This document shows, one piece after another, positions 1-8,968 of a DNA stretch of 64,000 nt. Position numbers and translations under genes: made by a program. The notes beneath the pieces are model-generated. The model made no database searches, was not told the origin of the DNA, and saw only the letters and a list, made by a program, of their open reading frames with translations. The DNA comes from Actinomycetes bacterium (GTDB taxonomy: Bacteria; Actinomycetota; Acidimicrobiia; Acidimicrobiales; Acidimicrobilacustridaceae), in NCBI GenBank assembly GCA_029782145.1, contig JAKOVH010000016.1:682001-746000 (forward strand). Direction: 5' to 3'. Positions within the stretch are counted from its first letter, which is position 1. Each line of letters opens with the position of its first letter.

Positions 1-1001
1 TCGGGCTCGATGCCGTGCCGGGCGGCCTTGTCGGCGCCGTACACCAGCCACTCCAGCTGACCGGTGGCGTGGGCGTCGGTGTCGATGGCGACCCGGCAGC
101 CCCACTCGAGGGCCAGCGCCAGCAGCTCGTCGGGCGGGTCCTGGCGCTCCGGGCGGCAGTTGATCTCCACGGCGGTGTCGAACCGGGCGCACGCGCTGAA
201 CACCAGGTCAGGGTCGAAGCGCGAGGGAGGACGGGCCACCTCCGGCTCGTCACCCGGCCGCGGCACCCGCGCCCTCAGGGTGCGGCCGGTGACGTGCCCG
301 AGCACGTCGACCATCGGGTTGGCCGCCGCGAGCACCATCCGGCGGGTCATCGACGCCTCGTCCATGCGGAGCTTGGAGTGCACGCTCGCCACCACGAGGT
401 CGAGCCGCTCGAGCATGTCGTCGTCGCCGTCGAGGGAGCCGTCCTCGAGGATGTCGACCTCCATGCCGGTGAGCACCCGGAACGGGGCCAGCTCGGCGTT
501 GAGGCGGCCGATCTCCTCGAGCTGGCGCTCGAGTCGCTCCCGGTTCAGGCCGTGGGCGATGGTGAGCCGGGGCGAGTGGTCGGTCACCACCATGTACTCG
601 TGGCCCAGGGCCATGGCCGCGTGGGCCATCTCCTCGATCGACGCCCCGCCGTCGCTCCAGGTGGAGTGGGTGTGGCAGTCGCCGCGCAACGCCTGCCGGT
701 AGGGACGTCCCTCCTCGCTGAGCGGCAGCACGGAGCTGCGCTCCAGGTCGGCCAGCTTGGCGGGCACCTCGCCGCGCACGGCCGCGGCGATGACCGCGCT
801 GGTGGACGGGCCGATGCCCGCCAGCTCCTGGAGGGTGCCCTCCGAGACGCGGACCTCGAGCTCGCCCGGCGCCAGGCCGGCCACGACCTCGGCAGCGTTC
901 CGGTACGCCCGCACCTTCGAGCCCGGCGCCAGCGTGCGGTCGAGCAGGTAGGCCATGCGCTCCAGCGCCTCCACGGCGAGCTCGGTGGCGGTCCCGGTCA
1001 C
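1..1001 (-). CDS. HhH-PHP domain protein (PolX-like, no polymerase core), 3' end cut
   Basis: The reading frame runs off the left edge; 333 codons are visible. The N-terminal ~95 residues resemble the helix-hairpin-helix region of family X polymerases (RAYRNAAEVVAGL, then ELAGIGPSTSAVI). A PHP metallo-phosphoesterase domain follows, with GDCHTHSTWSDG, VVTDHS and DTDAHATG supplying the metal-binding His/Asp residues. The nucleotidyltransferase core of PolX is absent, so a DNA-end nuclease or phosphoesterase role is more likely than polymerisation (inference). The GTG start is fixed by an in-frame TAG 12 nt upstream. A TAGAGT box at 1008-1013 lies 6 nt before the start and there is no ribosome binding site, suggesting leaderless transcription. 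It is divergent from ychF. Confidence 0.85.
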   Translation of the reverse strand, partial: MTGTATELAVEALERMAYLLDRTLAPGSKVRAYRNAAEVVAGLAPGELEVRVSEGTLQELAGIGPSTSAVIAAAVRGEVPAKLADLERSSVLPLSEEGRPYRQALRGDCHTHSTWSDGGASIEEMAHAAMALGHEYMVVTDHSPRLTIAHGLNRERLERQLEEIGRLNAELAPFRVLTGMEVDILEDGSLDGDDDMLERLDLVVASVHSKLRMDEASMTRRMVLAAANPMVDVLGHVTGRTLRARVPRPGDEPEVARPPSRFDPDLVFSACARFDTAVEINCRPERQDPPDELLALALEWGCRVAIDTDAHATGQLEWLVYGADKAARHGIEP

Positions 1002-1110
1002 GGCTCGACTCTACGGGCGCCCCGCCGACGACCGATGCCCGCGGGCGAACCCTTCCCCCGGCGACCCGTTCCCGGGCGACCCCTTCTCCCCGGGCGACCC
1101 CTTTCTCCGC

Positions 1111-1159
1111 TTCTGGTGGAGGTTCCGCCCCCGGATCGGGGGCGGAACCTCCACCAGAA
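1111..1159. repeat. Long perfect palindrome, repeat family copy 1
   Basis: The arms 1111-1132 and 1138-1159 are exact 22-bp reverse complements around a 5-nt loop. The outer part (TTCTGGTGGAG / CTCCACCAGAA) recurs at 25.9 and 62.9 kb with different inner stem bases that still pair. This copy lies between two divergent genes, so it is not simply a terminator. Confidence 0.85.
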
Positions 1160-1254
1160 CGGCTGTGGACGGGTGTGGACGTGTGTGAGCGCGTCTGTGT
1201 CTGTTCTCGGGTCCGGACCGGGCGGCTGCCGGTGACAGCTACCCTGCCCGGCCG

Positions 1255-2331
1255 ATGGAACGGTTCGGCTTCGTGGGCCTGCCCAACGCGGGCAAGTCCT
1301 CTCTCTACAACGCCCTGTCCGGCGGCAGCGCCCTGGCCGCGCCGTACGCCTTCGCCACCAAGGACCCCAACGTCGGCGTGGCCAAGGTCCTCGACCCCCG
1401 CCTCGACCAGCTGGCCGAGATGAGCCGCTCCAAGAACGTGGTGCCGGCCAGCGTGCAGTTCGTCGACATCGGCGGCCTGGTCGAGGGTGCGAGCGCAGGG
1501 GAGGGGCTGGGCAACAAGTTCCTGGCCAACATCCGTGAGGCCGACGCCATCGTGTTCGTGCTGCGGGCCTTCGTCGACGACGACGTGCCCGGGCCGTCCG
1601 ACCCGCTCGAGCACCTCCGCATCGTCGAGACCGAGATCGCCCTCGCCGACCTCGAGACCGTCGAGACCCAGATCCAGAAGCGGCGCAAGGCGGCCAAGCA
1701 GGACCGCTCCATCGCCGACGAGGTCGCCGCCCTCGAGAAGGCCCTCGCCGTGCTCGCCGAGGGCACGCCCATCTACCGCAGCGGCCTCGACGACGGGTCC
1801 CGGGGGCTGCTGCGTGGCTACTTCCTGCTCACCAACAAGCCGGTCCTGGCCATCGTCAACGTCGGCGAGGACGACCTCGAGCGCATCGACGAGGTCACCG
1901 CGCCCGTGCGGGCCGAGCTCGGCGACCACGGCGAGGTCATCGGCATGTGCGTGCAGCTCGAGGCCGAGGCCGCTCAGCTCGATCCTGAGGAGCGCACCGA
2001 GATGCTCGAGGGCCTCGGGCTCGGCGAGGGGGCGCTGCCGCGCTTCTTGCACACCGCCTACCAGATGCTCGGGCTGCGCACGTTCTTCACCACCGGCGAG
2101 AAGGAGACCCGGGCGTGGACGTTCCGCGCCGGGTGGAAGGCGCCGCAGTGCGCCGGCGTCATCCACACCGACTTCGAGCGAGGGTTCATCCGGGCCGAGG
2201 TCATCCACTGGGACGACCTGCTGGCGGCGGGCTCGTGGGCCAAGGCCCGAGACCTCGGCACGCTCCGGGTCGAGGGCAAGGACTACGTCGTGGCCGACGG
2301 CGACGTGATGGAGATCCGCTTCAACGTCTGA
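1255..2331 (+). CDS. ychF: Ribosome-associated ATPase YchF/OLA1
   Basis: 358 aa, the normal length for this universal Obg-family P-loop ATPase, which binds ribosomes and is redox/stress regulated in other bacteria. The Walker A loop is GLPNAGKSS at residues 7-15. The G3 region reads DIGGLVEGA and is followed by the glycine-rich GEGLGNKFLANIREADA. NVGE replaces the GTPase NKxD motif, as expected for an ATP-preferring YchF. The C-terminal TGS domain ends in KDYVVADGDVMEIRFNV. A TACCCT box at 1240-1245, 9 nt before the ATG, with no ribosome binding site suggests a leaderless mRNA. Identification is firm. Confidence 0.97.
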   Translation: MERFGFVGLPNAGKSSLYNALSGGSALAAPYAFATKDPNVGVAKVLDPRLDQLAEMSRSKNVVPASVQFVDIGGLVEGASAGEGLGNKFLANIREADAIVFVLRAFVDDDVPGPSDPLEHLRIVETEIALADLETVETQIQKRRKAAKQDRSIADEVAALEKALAVLAEGTPIYRSGLDDGSRGLLRGYFLLTNKPVLAIVNVGEDDLERIDEVTAPVRAELGDHGEVIGMCVQLEAEAAQLDPEERTEMLEGLGLGEGALPRFLHTAYQMLGLRTFFTTGEKETRAWTFRAGWKAPQCAGVIHTDFERGFIRAEVIHWDDLLAAGSWAKARDLGTLRVEGKDYVVADGDVMEIRFNV

Positions 2332-2407
2332 GGGGCCGCACCGTCGTGGCCGGCCCGGGGGTCGGAGCGCGACGTGACGCCGCCCGCTCACCCGTAGAGT
2401 GCCGCCC

Positions 2408-2751
2408 ATGGCGGAACCCTCGGGCGCTACCTCGTGGCTGGTGCACGACGACCGGGTGCTCGCCACGCTCGAGATCGCCGAGACCCGCCGTGCCCGCAGC
2501 CGCGGCCTGCTCGGCCGCGACGGCATCGAGGGCGCCATGCTGTTGCGCCCGGCTCGCTCGGTGCACACCTTCGGGATGCGGTTCCCGATCGACGTGGCCC
2601 ACCTCGACGCCGACCTGCGGATCGTCCACCTCTGCACCATGGCGCCGAACCGGCTCGGCCGGCCGGTGTGGCGGGCCCGGGCGGTCATCGAGTGCGAGGC
2701 CGGCGCCTTCGCCGCATGGGGTGTCGGCGTCGGTGACCAGCTGGAGCTGCG

Positions 2752-2755
<4 letters not shown>
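2408..2755 (+). CDS. DUF192 family protein
   Basis: 115 aa. The family signature is clear: RSRGLLGRDGIEGAMLL, then VHTFGMRFPIDVAHLD and a conserved C-terminal GAFAAWGVGVGDQL. DUF192 proteins are small beta-rich proteins of unknown function, often exported, but this one has no signal peptide. I chose the ATG at 2408 over a GTG at 2399, because TAGAGT at 2395-2400 would then be a -10 box for a leaderless transcript. Its stop overlaps the rsmI start by 4 nt (GTGA), so the two are probably co-transcribed. Confidence 0.9.
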
Positions 2756-3588
<833 letters not shown>

Positions 3589-3676
3589 GGCCCTGGTCCG
3601 TCGGCGTTGCCATCATGGTTACCCGGTGGTAAGACCTCGCCGATCGGCGGGGTGGCCCGCCGCGGACAGGGGGAAC

Positions 3677-4078
3677 GTGAACCGCCAGCTCGTCACCAAG
3701 GCTGCCGTCCCGGTCGCCGCCACCGCGCTCGCCGTCGCCCTGGCGGGCTGCGGCAGCTCGGGCGGCAGCTCGAGCACGTCCACCCTGGCGCCGGTCCAGT
3801 CCGGCGACGTGGCCGTGGCGGCCCAGGACAACAACTTCGTGCCCCAAGAGGTCACGGTGACGGAGGGCTCCGAGATCACGTGGACCAACGACGGGCGCAA
3901 CCAGCACAACATCGTGGCGGTCGGCGACACCCCGTTCTCCGTCGAGACCGACCGCTTCGAGCCGGGCCAGACCTACAGCTGGACCGCGTCGAAGCCGGGC
4001 ACCTACCGCTACTACTGCTCGATCCACGGCACCGCAGCGGCCGGCATGACCGGCACGATCCAGGTCGTGGCGCCGTGA
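3677..4078 (+). CDS. Type I copper (cupredoxin) lipoprotein
   Basis: 133 aa, exported. The lipobox is LAGC with Cys25, followed by a Ser/Gly/Thr linker to about residue 40 and one plastocyanin-like domain. The type I copper ligands are all visible: His77 (NQHNI), Cys114 and His117 (YCSIHG) and Met124 (GM). It probably carries electrons or copper outside the membrane. The GTG start follows an AGGGGGA ribosome binding site. TTACC-CGGT-GGTAA at 3619-3632 is a small inverted repeat in the upstream region. It is the first of three envelope genes on this strand; the beta-helix gene starts 32 nt downstream. Confidence 0.92.
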   Translation: MNRQLVTKAAVPVAATALAVALAGCGSSGGSSSTSTLAPVQSGDVAVAAQDNNFVPQEVTVTEGSEITWTNDGRNQHNIVAVGDTPFSVETDRFEPGQTYSWTASKPGTYRYYCSIHGTAAAGMTGTIQVVAP

Positions 4079-4110
4079 CGACCACGACCGACCACCCAGG
4101 GGGGACCACC

Positions 4111-5511
4111 ATGAACCGACGCCGGCGCCGCATCCAGACGACGCTGCTCGCCCTGCTGCTCGCCGTGGGCCTCGTGGCCGCAGCGTGCTCGTCGGACTCG
4201 TCGTCGTCGAGCCCGGCCACCACCGCACCCACCGACGGCAGCCAGTTCTCCGGGACCACCATCCGGGTGCCCGAGGACCACCCCACCATCCAGCAGGCCG
4301 TCGACGCCGCCGCCCCCGGTGACCTGATCCTCGTCGGGCCGGGCATCTACAAGGAGGCGGTCGACGTCACCACGCCCGGGCTCACCATCCGGGGCCTCGA
4401 CCGCAACGCCACGATCCTCGACGGCGAGTTCACCCGCGACAACGGCGTGCGCGTGCTCGGCGCCGCCAACGTCACGGTCCAGAACATGACGGCCCGCAAC
4501 TACACGGGCAACGGCTTCTACTGGACCGGCGTCGAGGGCTACCACGGCAGCTACCTGACCGCCTACCGCAACGGCGACTACGGCATCTACGCCTTCGACT
4601 CCGTGCGCGGCCAGTTCGACCACTCCTACGCCTCGGGCAGCCCCGACGCCGGCTTCTACATCGGCGAGTGCTACCCGTGCGACGCCGCCATCCTCGACGT
4701 GGTCTCCGAGTACAACGGGCTCGGCTACTCCGGCACGAACTCCGGCGGCAACCTGGTGATCGCCCAGTCGGAGTTCCGGTTCAACCGGGCGGGCCTGGTG
4801 CCCAACAGCGGCACCTACGAGCTGTGCTACCCCGAGCGCGAGACCACCATCGTCGGCAACCTCGTGCACGACAACAGCCAGCCCGACACGCCCGCCATCG
4901 ACGTGGCCAAGCTGGCCATGGGCAACGGCATCCTCAGCGCGGGCGGCCACAAGAACCTGATCCAGAACAACCAGGTCTGGAACCACGAACGGACCGGCAT
5001 CGGCCTGGTGCCCTTCCCCGAGGACAACCCCAAGGACGCCATCCCCACCGGTGACGCGCTCACCGTGCCGTGCAAGGAGGCCCGCAACCAGCCCCGGGCC
5101 GACCCGTCGACGCTGCCCAGCACGCTGATCTGGGAGTCGATGGACAACACGGTGAAGGGCAACGCGGTGTCGAGCTCCGGCCTCGCCGACCTGGCCTTCG
5201 GCACCCTGGCCGCGGGCGACGCCAACCAGACCCTCGGCAACTGCTTCCAGGGCAACACCTTCACCACCTCGGCGCCGGCCGCCATCGAGACGGTGATGGC
5301 GTGCACCGCCCCGCAGGGCGCCTTCACCGGCCAGCTCGACCTCGCCGCGCTGATCGCCAGCGAGCGGCCGCCGTCGGGTGACTACAAGACCCAGCCGGTG
5401 CCGCCCGAGCAGCCCAACATGCCCGACGCCGCCACCGCGCCCGGCATGCCGGCGGTCGACGTCCCCCAGAAGATCGACGTCGACGCCATCCCGCTGCCGC
5501 CCAAGCCGTGA
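4111..5511 (+). CDS. Right-handed parallel beta-helix lipoprotein (NosD/pectate-lyase-like fold)
   Basis: 466 aa. The basic N-terminus MNRRRRR, a hydrophobic stretch and Cys26 (VAAAC) form a lipoprotein signal; a Ser/Thr linker follows. From about residue 50, IRVPEDHPTIQQAVDAAAPGDLI opens a parallel beta-helix with successive N-rich turns (NVTVQNMTARNYTGNGF, NNQVWNHERTGIG, NTVKGNAV). This is typical of carbohydrate-binding or cleaving proteins and of NosD-type copper-site maturation proteins. I cannot identify catalytic residues. The C-terminal ~50 residues are Pro-rich. Placed between a cupredoxin and a DUF1996 protein; the stop overlaps the next start by 4 nt. Confidence 0.85.
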   Translation: MNRRRRRIQTTLLALLLAVGLVAAACSSDSSSSSPATTAPTDGSQFSGTTIRVPEDHPTIQQAVDAAAPGDLILVGPGIYKEAVDVTTPGLTIRGLDRNATILDGEFTRDNGVRVLGAANVTVQNMTARNYTGNGFYWTGVEGYHGSYLTAYRNGDYGIYAFDSVRGQFDHSYASGSPDAGFYIGECYPCDAAILDVVSEYNGLGYSGTNSGGNLVIAQSEFRFNRAGLVPNSGTYELCYPERETTIVGNLVHDNSQPDTPAIDVAKLAMGNGILSAGGHKNLIQNNQVWNHERTGIGLVPFPEDNPKDAIPTGDALTVPCKEARNQPRADPSTLPSTLIWESMDNTVKGNAVSSSGLADLAFGTLAAGDANQTLGNCFQGNTFTTSAPAAIETVMACTAPQGAFTGQLDLAALIASERPPSGDYKTQPVPPEQPNMPDAATAPGMPAVDVPQKIDVDAIPLPPKP

Positions 5512-6458
5512 CGAGCGTCGCCCCGGCACCGAGGCGCCATCGAGGCGCGGTCGTGGTGGCCCTCACCCTCGTCGCGGCGGCGGCCCTGATCGCCGGGTTC
5601 GTCGTGTGGTCGGGGCCGGGCGGCGGGCCGGGGGAGGCCGCGGCGGCGGGCCCCACGGGGTTCCAGGCCGGCCCCCAGGGCCTCGTCCCGCAGTTCGTGG
5701 TGACGTGCGCCTACAGCCACTCGGCCACCGACGACCCCATCGTGTGGCCGGGCGCACCCGGACGCTCCCACCGCCACGACTTCTTCGGCAACCGCACGAC
5801 GGGCTCGTCCTCGACGCCTGATTCGTTGCTGGGGCAACCGACCTCGTGCGAGCGCCAGCTCGACACGGCGGCCTACTGGGCGCCCAGCCTGCTCGACCAC
5901 GGCGTGCCGGTGGCACCGCTGGGCCTCGACGCCTACTACCGGCCCGGACCGGGCGTCGACCCGGCCAGCGTCGTCCCGTACCCGCACGGCCTGGTGATGA
6001 TCTCCGGTGACCACACCGCCACCTCCCCGCAGTCCACGGCCTTCGTGGGCTGGGGGTGCGGCGCCCAGGGCGATCCGCAGGCCGTGCCGCCCACCTGCCA
6101 CCCCGACACCCCGCTGCGGCTCAAGGTGGTGTTCCCGGACTGCTGGGACGGCCAGCACCTCGACAGCGACGACCACAAGAGCCACGTGGCGGCGAGCGTC
6201 GGCGGCTCGTGCCCGGCCAGCCACCCCGTGTCGATCCCGCAGCTCACCGTGTCGATCGGCTACCCCGTCTCGGGCGAGGGCCACGACCTGTCGCTCGCGT
6301 CGGGATCGATCCTCAGCGGCCACGCCGACTTCGTGAACGCGTGGGACGAGGCCGAGCTGACCCGGCAGGTCGACCGGTGCCTCAACCGCGGACTGGTGTG
6401 CGGCGTGGTGTCGAACAAGGCCGAGGACGTCGCCCGGCCCATGCCGGGCCGGGCCTGA
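5508..6458 (+). CDS. Membrane-anchored DUF1996 protein
   Basis: 316 aa. A single N-terminal membrane segment (about residues 14-34) is followed by a Gly/Pro/Ala linker and one DUF1996 domain. The domain shows the conserved blocks VTCAYSHSATDDPIVWPG, SHRHDFFGN, SCERQLDTAAYWAPSLL, VVFPDCWDGQHLDSDDHKSH and a C-terminal GHADFVNAWD. DUF1996 domains occur in secreted fungal and actinobacterial proteins of unknown biochemical function. Conserved His, Cys, Asp and Trp residues suggest a metal- or glycan-related site (inference). GTG start coupled to the beta-helix gene by a GTGA overlap. Confidence 0.88.
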   Translation: MTSVAPAPRRHRGAVVVALTLVAAAALIAGFVVWSGPGGGPGEAAAAGPTGFQAGPQGLVPQFVVTCAYSHSATDDPIVWPGAPGRSHRHDFFGNRTTGSSSTPDSLLGQPTSCERQLDTAAYWAPSLLDHGVPVAPLGLDAYYRPGPGVDPASVVPYPHGLVMISGDHTATSPQSTAFVGWGCGAQGDPQAVPPTCHPDTPLRLKVVFPDCWDGQHLDSDDHKSHVAASVGGSCPASHPVSIPQLTVSIGYPVSGEGHDLSLASGSILSGHADFVNAWDEAELTRQVDRCLNRGLVCGVVSNKAEDVARPMPGRA

Positions 6459-6464
6459 CCCGGG

Positions 6465-6495
6465 CGGCTCGACCCCTCACCGGGAGGCCGAGCCG
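6465..6495. terminator. Weak hairpin between convergent genes
   Basis: CGGCTCG at 6465-6471 pairs with CGAGCCG at 6489-6495 across a 17-nt loop, between the 3' ends of the DUF1996 and SurE-like genes. There is no U-tract. The position suits a terminator, but the structure is weak. Confidence 0.3.
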
Positions 6496-6506
6496 GGCCG
6501 ACGGGG

Positions 6507-7322
6507 CTAACCGGCGGTGGCGCTGACGGCCGACAGGGGGGCGAAGCCCTCGAGGAACGCCTTGATGTCGTCGGGCGGGTTGGTGGCGGTGGAGGTGCAG
6601 TCGGGTGCGTCGGTGTAGCCCTCGGAGGTGGTGGCGAGGGGCACCGTCACCTGGCCGCGCACCGAGCCGGTCGGGCAGGTGGGGATGTTGAGGTTGGCGA
6701 CGCTCTGCGTGCCGAGGGTGCGGTCGGCGACGGCGCTGCGGTTGGCGTCGAACCACGCCAGGACCTGCCTCACGCCCGAGGGGTAGTCGACCGGGTCGCC
6801 GAGGCCCTGGCTGGCGGCGAGGGCGGGGATGCCCCGCGTGACCGCCGCCCGGGCGGCGCCCACCGTGCCGGAGAGGTCGACCGCCGGCCCCATGTTCTGG
6901 CCGGCGTTGATGCCCGACACCACCAGGTCAGGGGTGAAGTCGATGCCCTTCTGGTCGACGGCCCACACGATGGTGTCGGCCGGGAAGCCGGCGACGGCCT
7001 TGGCCGGGTAGCCGCTCTTGGTCGTGGCGTCGGTGACCACGAGGGCCCCGTTGGTGGTCTGGCCGCCCGACCCGCTCTGGTTGGTGGCCGGCGCCACGAC
7101 GGTGACCTCCACGCCCTCGATGCCCCGCAGGCCTTGCACCACGGCGTCGATGCCGTCGGCGCCGACGCCGTCGTCGTTGGTGACGAGGACCCGGAGCGGC
7201 CGCGGCGCCTCGGTGGTGGCCGGGGCGTTGCCTCCCGAGGCGTCGTCGCCGCTGCTGCTGCAGCCGGCCAGCAGCGCCACCCCGAGCGCCGCGGCGCCGA
7301 TCACCCGAACGACCTGTCGCAT
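6507..7322 (-). CDS. SurE-like nucleotidase with lipoprotein signal
   Basis: 271 aa. The core is clearly SurE (5'/3'-nucleotidase): RVLVTNDDGVGADGID with the metal-binding Asp50-Asp51 pair, VVAPATNQSGSG, and LVVSGINAGQNMGP, then SGTVGAARAAVTRGIPALA. Classical SurE is cytoplasmic, about 250 aa and starts directly at the NDDG motif. Here the core is preceded by a hydrophobic segment and LLAGC (Cys21), a lipobox, plus a Ser/Asp/Thr-rich linker. It is therefore predicted to be exported and membrane-tethered, perhaps scavenging phosphate from extracellular nucleotides (inference). ATG start; no operon partner. Confidence 0.88.
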   Translation of the reverse strand: MRQVVRVIGAAALGVALLAGCSSSGDDASGGNAPATTEAPRPLRVLVTNDDGVGADGIDAVVQGLRGIEGVEVTVVAPATNQSGSGGQTTNGALVVTDATTKSGYPAKAVAGFPADTIVWAVDQKGIDFTPDLVVSGINAGQNMGPAVDLSGTVGAARAAVTRGIPALAASQGLGDPVDYPSGVRQVLAWFDANRSAVADRTLGTQSVANLNIPTCPTGSVRGQVTVPLATTSEGYTDAPDCTSTATNPPDDIKAFLEGFAPLSAVSATAG

Positions 7323-7410
7323 CTGTGGTTCCCCTCCTGCGGTGACGTGGTGGCACGACCCTAGCCAGACGAGCTGACGCGCCGTGTCACTTGGGGTGCG
7401 CCCCGCACGT

Positions 7411-7881
7411 TCAGAAGCCGCCCCAGCCGCGCACCACGAGCGAGCACGACATCAACGGCGACCACCCCTCCGGTGACGCCTCGAGCTCGACCATGGCCAT
7501 CGAGAGCCCCGGGTGCTCGGCGACGATCGCGCCCAGCCGCTGCTCGACCGCCTCGCGGGTGCGGGGGTCGACCCGGCCGACGTTGTCGGCCCGCATGCCG
7601 ACCACCACCCGGCTGCGGACCCAGTCGATCGAGGCGACGGGACGGCGGTCACCGCTCGGGAAGTCCGCCTCGAGCGCCTGCCAGCAGTCGTCCGGCGTGC
7701 GCAGCGGGCCCGCGTCGTCGTGCACCGCGTCGACCAGCTCCTGCAGCTGCGAGGCGCGGTAGCGGCGAAACGGCCCGGGCGCGGGCAGGCCGGTGAACGC
7801 GGTGACGGCCAGGAACACCACCACCGCGCCCAGCACGCCGGCGGCGGCGGCGACGAGTCGGCGGCGACGGGTGCGCAGCAC
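7411..7881 (-). CDS. Hypothetical membrane-anchored protein
   Basis: 156 aa, not recognised. A cluster of arginines (LRTRRRRL) and one hydrophobic segment at about residues 10-31 anchor it, most of the protein being outside. The outer part holds two regions of mixed alpha/beta character (SIDWVRSRVVVGMRADNV and AEHPGLSMAMVELEAS) and single Cys residues near 65 and 147. GTG start. It lies 30 nt downstream of the stop-to-start gap of the luciferase-like gene but has no recognisable functional link. Confidence 0.7.
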   Translation of the reverse strand: MLRTRRRRLVAAAAGVLGAVVVFLAVTAFTGLPAPGPFRRYRASQLQELVDAVHDDAGPLRTPDDCWQALEADFPSGDRRPVASIDWVRSRVVVGMRADNVGRVDPRTREAVEQRLGAIVAEHPGLSMAMVELEASPEGWSPLMSCSLVVRGWGGF

Positions 7882-7911
7882 GGCGTCAGTGTGGCAGGGC
7901 GCTCGGCCCGC

Positions 7912-8952
7912 TCACCCGCGGCGGAAGGCGGGGATGACCTCGCGCCCGAAGAGGCGGATCATCTCGGCGATCTGCTCGAACCCCCCGAGCGACGCCTGGC
8001 CGGTGCCGGCCGGCAGCCCGGCACCGAAGGCCGCGTGCACGTGGGTGCACCCGGTGGCCGCCCGGTAGCGCTCGATCTGGCCGACGACCCGCTCGGGGTC
8101 GCCCCACAGCAGCCGGTCGGCGGCGATCTCCTCGGCCGAGACGTCCTCGCCGGCGTCGATGCGGGCGAACAGGGCCTTCTCCTCGGCCTCCTCGGCCGAC
8201 TCCCGCCAGTGCGCCATGAGGCCCTCGACGTAGTGGGGGAGCACCTCGGTGCGGACCTGCTCGTCGTCGGCGCCGACCCAGGCGTAGCGGCGCAGGACCC
8301 ACTCGCCGGGCGTGCCCCGCGCCTCGCACGCCGGCAGGTACACGCCGAGGCAGTCGAGGCCGGCCGACAGCGACTGCACCGGCCCCCATATCCAGGCGTC
8401 GCCGAGGCGGGCCGCCCGGTCGACGGCCGCCGGGGCGACCCCGGCGACCCAGATCGGCGGGTGCGGCCGCTGCACCGGCCGGGGGTGCACGGTGAGCTCG
8501 GGGAACGACCAGAACCGCCCCTCGAACGACGTGTGCTCCTCGGTCCAGACCAGACGCAGCACCTCGAGCGCCTCCTCCATGCGGGCACCCCGCTGGCGGA
8601 AGTCCGACCCGTGGACCTGGTACTCGAGGGGCCACCAGCCCATGCCGACACCGAGGGTCACCCGACCACCCGAGAGCTGGTCGACGGTGGCGACCTGCTC
8701 GGCCACCCGCACCGGGTGGTGCACGGGCAGTTGGAAGATGCCCGTGCCCACCCGCAGCGTCGAGGTGCGGGCCGCCACCGCGGCCAGGAAGGTGAGCGGG
8801 TCGGCCAGGTTGCCCGCCATGAAGTGGTGGTGGCCGATGGTGGCGGTGTCGAACCCGGCCTGCTCGGCGAGCACGGCGAGCTCGAACGTCTGCCGGAACG
8901 GGTCGGGGGCCGAGAGGTCCTTGAGCAGCGGCAGCGACAGCGAGAACTTCAC
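7912..8952 (-). CDS. Luciferase-like (LLM class) flavin-dependent oxidoreductase
   Basis: 346 aa TIM-barrel enzyme. Family blocks are LAVLAEQAGFDTATIGHHHF at the N-terminus, LRVGTGIFQLPVHHPVRVAEQVATVDQLSGGRVTLGVG around residues 66-105, and PHPPIWVAGVAPAAVDRAARLGDAW near 180. LLM enzymes use FMN or F420; the cofactor cannot be told from sequence alone. GTG start. It is the third gene of an operon (crotonase, 2,4-dienoyl-CoA reductase-type SDR, this gene), 16 nt after the SDR, which suggests a redox step on an acyl-CoA or its product. Confidence 0.9.
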   Translation of the reverse strand: MKFSLSLPLLKDLSAPDPFRQTFELAVLAEQAGFDTATIGHHHFMAGNLADPLTFLAAVAARTSTLRVGTGIFQLPVHHPVRVAEQVATVDQLSGGRVTLGVGMGWWPLEYQVHGSDFRQRGARMEEALEVLRLVWTEEHTSFEGRFWSFPELTVHPRPVQRPHPPIWVAGVAPAAVDRAARLGDAWIWGPVQSLSAGLDCLGVYLPACEARGTPGEWVLRRYAWVGADDEQVRTEVLPHYVEGLMAHWRESAEEAEEKALFARIDAGEDVSAEEIAADRLLWGDPERVVGQIERYRAATGCTHVHAAFGAGLPAGTGQASLGGFEQIAEMIRLFGREVIPAFRRG

Positions 8953-8968
8953 GGGCGGCCGGACCTGG

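Noticed and set aside
3589..3676. Riboswitch or attenuator upstream of the cupredoxin gene
   Set aside because: Only a 5-bp inverted repeat (TTACC/GGTAA) is visible; no conserved aptamer-like structure could be made out.
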